Of a stretch of DNA of 20,540 nucleotides, positions 18,873 through 20,540 are shown in pieces; the stretch's first letter is position 1, and each line of letters begins with the position of its first letter. The stretch is from Isoetes engelmannii (Eukaryota; Streptophyta; Lycopodiopsida; Isoetales; Isoetaceae): positions 1 through 20,540 of the forward strand of contig JAANSK020281713.1 of NCBI GenBank assembly GCA_011763485.2. The letters are read 5' to 3'. The notes under the pieces are model-generated. The model worked only from the letters and a program-made list of their open reading frames with translations. It searched no databases and had not been told where the DNA came from. A program made the translations under genes and the position numbers.

Positions 18873-19243
18873 GATGTATATAAATACACAATTGCTGCTG
18901 ATAGACAAATTCCTGCTACATGGGTCATGCAAATTGCCACAACATTAGATGCAATTAATCCATATACAAAGGGATTGCAAACAGTCAAAGAATTACATCC
19001 TTTGCAACTTTAACACTTGCAGACACAACAACATCCAATAAAATTGCTGGTGTGATGCACGCCAATAATAGTATTACAATCAAACCAAGAACCGCAGGAC
19101 TTTGGATGCAAGACACACATAAACTTGTATTCATAAACACCCTTGATTCTACATACGAACCACTCCAATACCCATTGCTCTTTAACAAAATAGGTAGAAA
19201 TGGGCAGAGCCTGAAACTTGGCTTGCAACAATGTGCAATCTAG

Positions 19244-19558
19244 CATGATAGTATAGGGGCATAAGTTAGATATTGAGGTACAAAAAAGCGCGACAAGCGG
19301 AAGCAGATTAAGCATGCGAAGCAGCTACTCATCCCACCTTTTCGACTCTCGCGCGCCTTTTTGCAAACAATGATTTGGGCTGTCAGACCCGTAATCAGTC
19401 GTGCCCAACTTGTTAATTGATCTACTGTACGCAGATTATACCCTAAAAGCACTTCGATTTGTTGCATTTCTGCTTTTCGAGATTTTTCATTCCAGCGCTT
19501 GCTGCGAATCCATACCTTCTTGCTTCCTGTTGCTTTTTGATAACTCTCTGCTTTTGCG
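19244..19558. other. Intergenic gap between Helitron remnant and coiled-coil gene
   Basis: No gene is recognised. A separated inverted repeat (AAAAAAGCGCGA 19282-19293; TCGCGCGCCTTTTT 19349-19362) is the only structure seen. The CTRR end expected of a Helitron could not be assigned. Confidence 0.4.
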
Positions 19559-20540
19559 ATGGTCGGAGAAGGGATTATTCCTCAGCAGAAGTTGAAATGG
19601 CTGCAGGATAATGTGACTGAAGAAGATTGGAACAATGTTTGGACAGAACCATTCGATAAAGAAAAAGGCAAAATAAAAATTTACTTTGTCCCTTTTCATC
19701 TGAAGCAACATTTGGATGACTTGATCGAGTTCCTGTATCCTGATGGAGGATTACCAAACAACGAATTGAGGAAACTCGTTGCTTTTGCATTTGCTTGCCA
19801 ACATTGTGCTCGGACATAGCAAGATTCTGAGGGTCATCAGATAAATTGGGATGCATACAAGTCACAGGTCTCCGTTTGGTCGAGAAAGAAACAAAGGGAT
19901 GATATGGATGTAAAGAAAGAAGATGTTAAAAGAATGAAAACCGTACATCCTTCAGGCCAAAGCACACCTCAGCCTTCAGGCAGAGGAACACCTCAGCTGG
20001 AATTAAAGGCGAAATCAGGTCAGCCAAATGATTTCTCTGTTTGCAACTGTAGTTTCAATATTTCTTTGATTGAAGAGGAAGTCATGAAGTTGGAAACAGA
20101 GTTAGATACCTGTAACAGATTTGGCTAAAATTATTAGTAAGATTGAGGTTGACAACAACTCCATAGCAAGGGAGGAAAGAATGATTGATATAGCAAGAAA
20201 GGAGGTGACAAAACTAGAGAATGAATTATCTGCTTTGAATGTCAAAGCAGATAAAACAGATGGAGATTTGAACCAGATTGAAAATTTGAAGCATAAAATA
20301 AGTGGACAGCTTTACTTCTGCTCCAAACTGGAAGCTTGCCTTCCAAAAGTAAGTATTGAAGCAGCAGAAGAAAGGGAGAAGAAGCAAAGGCTAAAAGCCT
20401 CTTTAGAATTCAGGCTGCAAGAAAGCAGGGACTGTTTAGAAGCTGCTAGACAGTTGATGCATCACACTTCAAGAATCTCTATCATGACTATGAAGAGCAG
20501 ATTGCCTGGTTATTTGGAGAACTCATGTGCTGCATGTGGA
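19559..20540 (+). pseudogene. Unrecognised coiled-coil gene, broken, runs off the window
   Basis: The first ATG opens a frame with QQKLKWLQDNVTEEDWNNVW and YFVPFHLKQHLDDLIEFLYP, up to CQHCART and TAG (19817-19819). The same frame continues with INWDAYKSQVSVWSRKKQ, a Ser/Pro/Gly linker with SGQSTPQPSGRGTPQ, and L-E-T-E-L-D-T. A frameshift near 20112 leads into a long Lys/Glu-rich heptad region (DLAKIISKIEVDNNSIAREE; KLENELSALNVKADKTDGDL), and a second near 20465 into FKNLYHDYEEQIAWLFGEL and C-C-M-W at the window edge. A globular N-terminal part followed by a coiled coil is clear; the family is not known to me. One stop and two shifts argue for a pseudogene, unless introns remove the faults. 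Confidence 0.55.

Larger units (their letters stand above)
16914..19243 (+). pseudogene. Helitron transposase (Helitron-like N domain) remnant
   Basis: Downstream of the AT-hook array an exon from about 18342 reads TRCKTC-type cysteines, then FCCNNDRRLLPHLEPLPNTL, after a shift TINNLFCFTALGITGDFLTL and YHRPLSLDEPNSTLH, then QIPATWVMQIATTLDAINPY, and at 19052-19243 AGVMHANNSITIKPRTAGLW and STYEPLQYPLLF. This succession (Cys knuckle, F-C-F-T-A-x-G, Y-H-R, H-W-x-x-Y-D, N-P-Y, E-P-L-x-Y-P-L-L-F) is the Helitron-like N-terminal region of plant Helitron proteins. Breaks: TAG at 18579-18581, a frameshift near 18700, TGA at 18851-18853 with a TA expansion, and a stop after T-V-K-E-L. The HUH replication initiator and Pif1-like helicase are not in the window. 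Confidence 0.8.

Noticed and set aside
19282-19362. Separated inverted repeat as a Helitron 3' terminal hairpin
   Set aside because: Arms are about 55 bp apart and no CTRR end follows at the expected distance.

Overview
The window looks like nuclear DNA of a flowering plant. It has AT-rich non-coding DNA, plant-type introns (gt...ag, often 60-150 bp), a plant LINE, a TRIM retrotransposon with an initiator-tRNA-Met primer-binding site, Helitron coding remnants, and fragments of plant housekeeping genes. Species cannot be called. There is no intact, recognisable host gene; this is an accessory, transposon-built region. All homology calls are from memory and reading by eye; no alignment or search was run.

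Layout. 1-480 resembles the promoter and 5' leader of a gene that leaves the window on the minus strand. 676-1409 is a 5'-truncated LINE (minus) with an 18-base poly(T) face. From 1411 to 16783 lies a composite block bounded by two inverted arms (1411-3429 and 13591-16783). Each arm carries the same head-to-head pair of unrecognised genes, here called A and B; A and B are themselves related, and a third partial B copy sits at 12725-12931.

Between the arms are captured gene pieces: the last exon of a UBC8-type ubiquitin-conjugating enzyme (5549-5692, minus), two opposed copies of an RPA70-like gene forming an inner palindrome around 7341-7400 (arms 6140-7340 and 7401-8593), a SCY1-like kinase tail (10364-10768, minus) and a selenium-binding-protein fragment (11792-11920, minus). 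Two direct-repeat modules (5979-6136 = 13429-13593; 3434-3653 = 9510-9729) mark shuffled joints. The right arm is further interrupted by a TRIM complex with four LTRs (13673-14587, 5-bp target duplication) and a 349-bp MITE (15868-16216).

To the right, 16914-19243 is a degraded Helitron protein gene (plus) whose upstream part is an array of 69-nt exons, several encoding AT-hooks, followed by the Helitron-like N domain; no HUH nuclease or helicase domain is in the window. From 19559 to the end runs a broken coiled-coil gene (plus).

Most reading frames are broken by stops, frameshifts or truncation. The exceptions are gene A, whose four exons join into an open frame of about 270 codons, the partial B copy at 12725-12931, and most exons of the minus-strand RPA copy. 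The most interesting elements are the unrecognised A/B family and its nested inverted layout, the RPA70 hairpin that could yield small RNAs, the inverted four-LTR TRIM, and the exon amplification in the Helitron and A genes.
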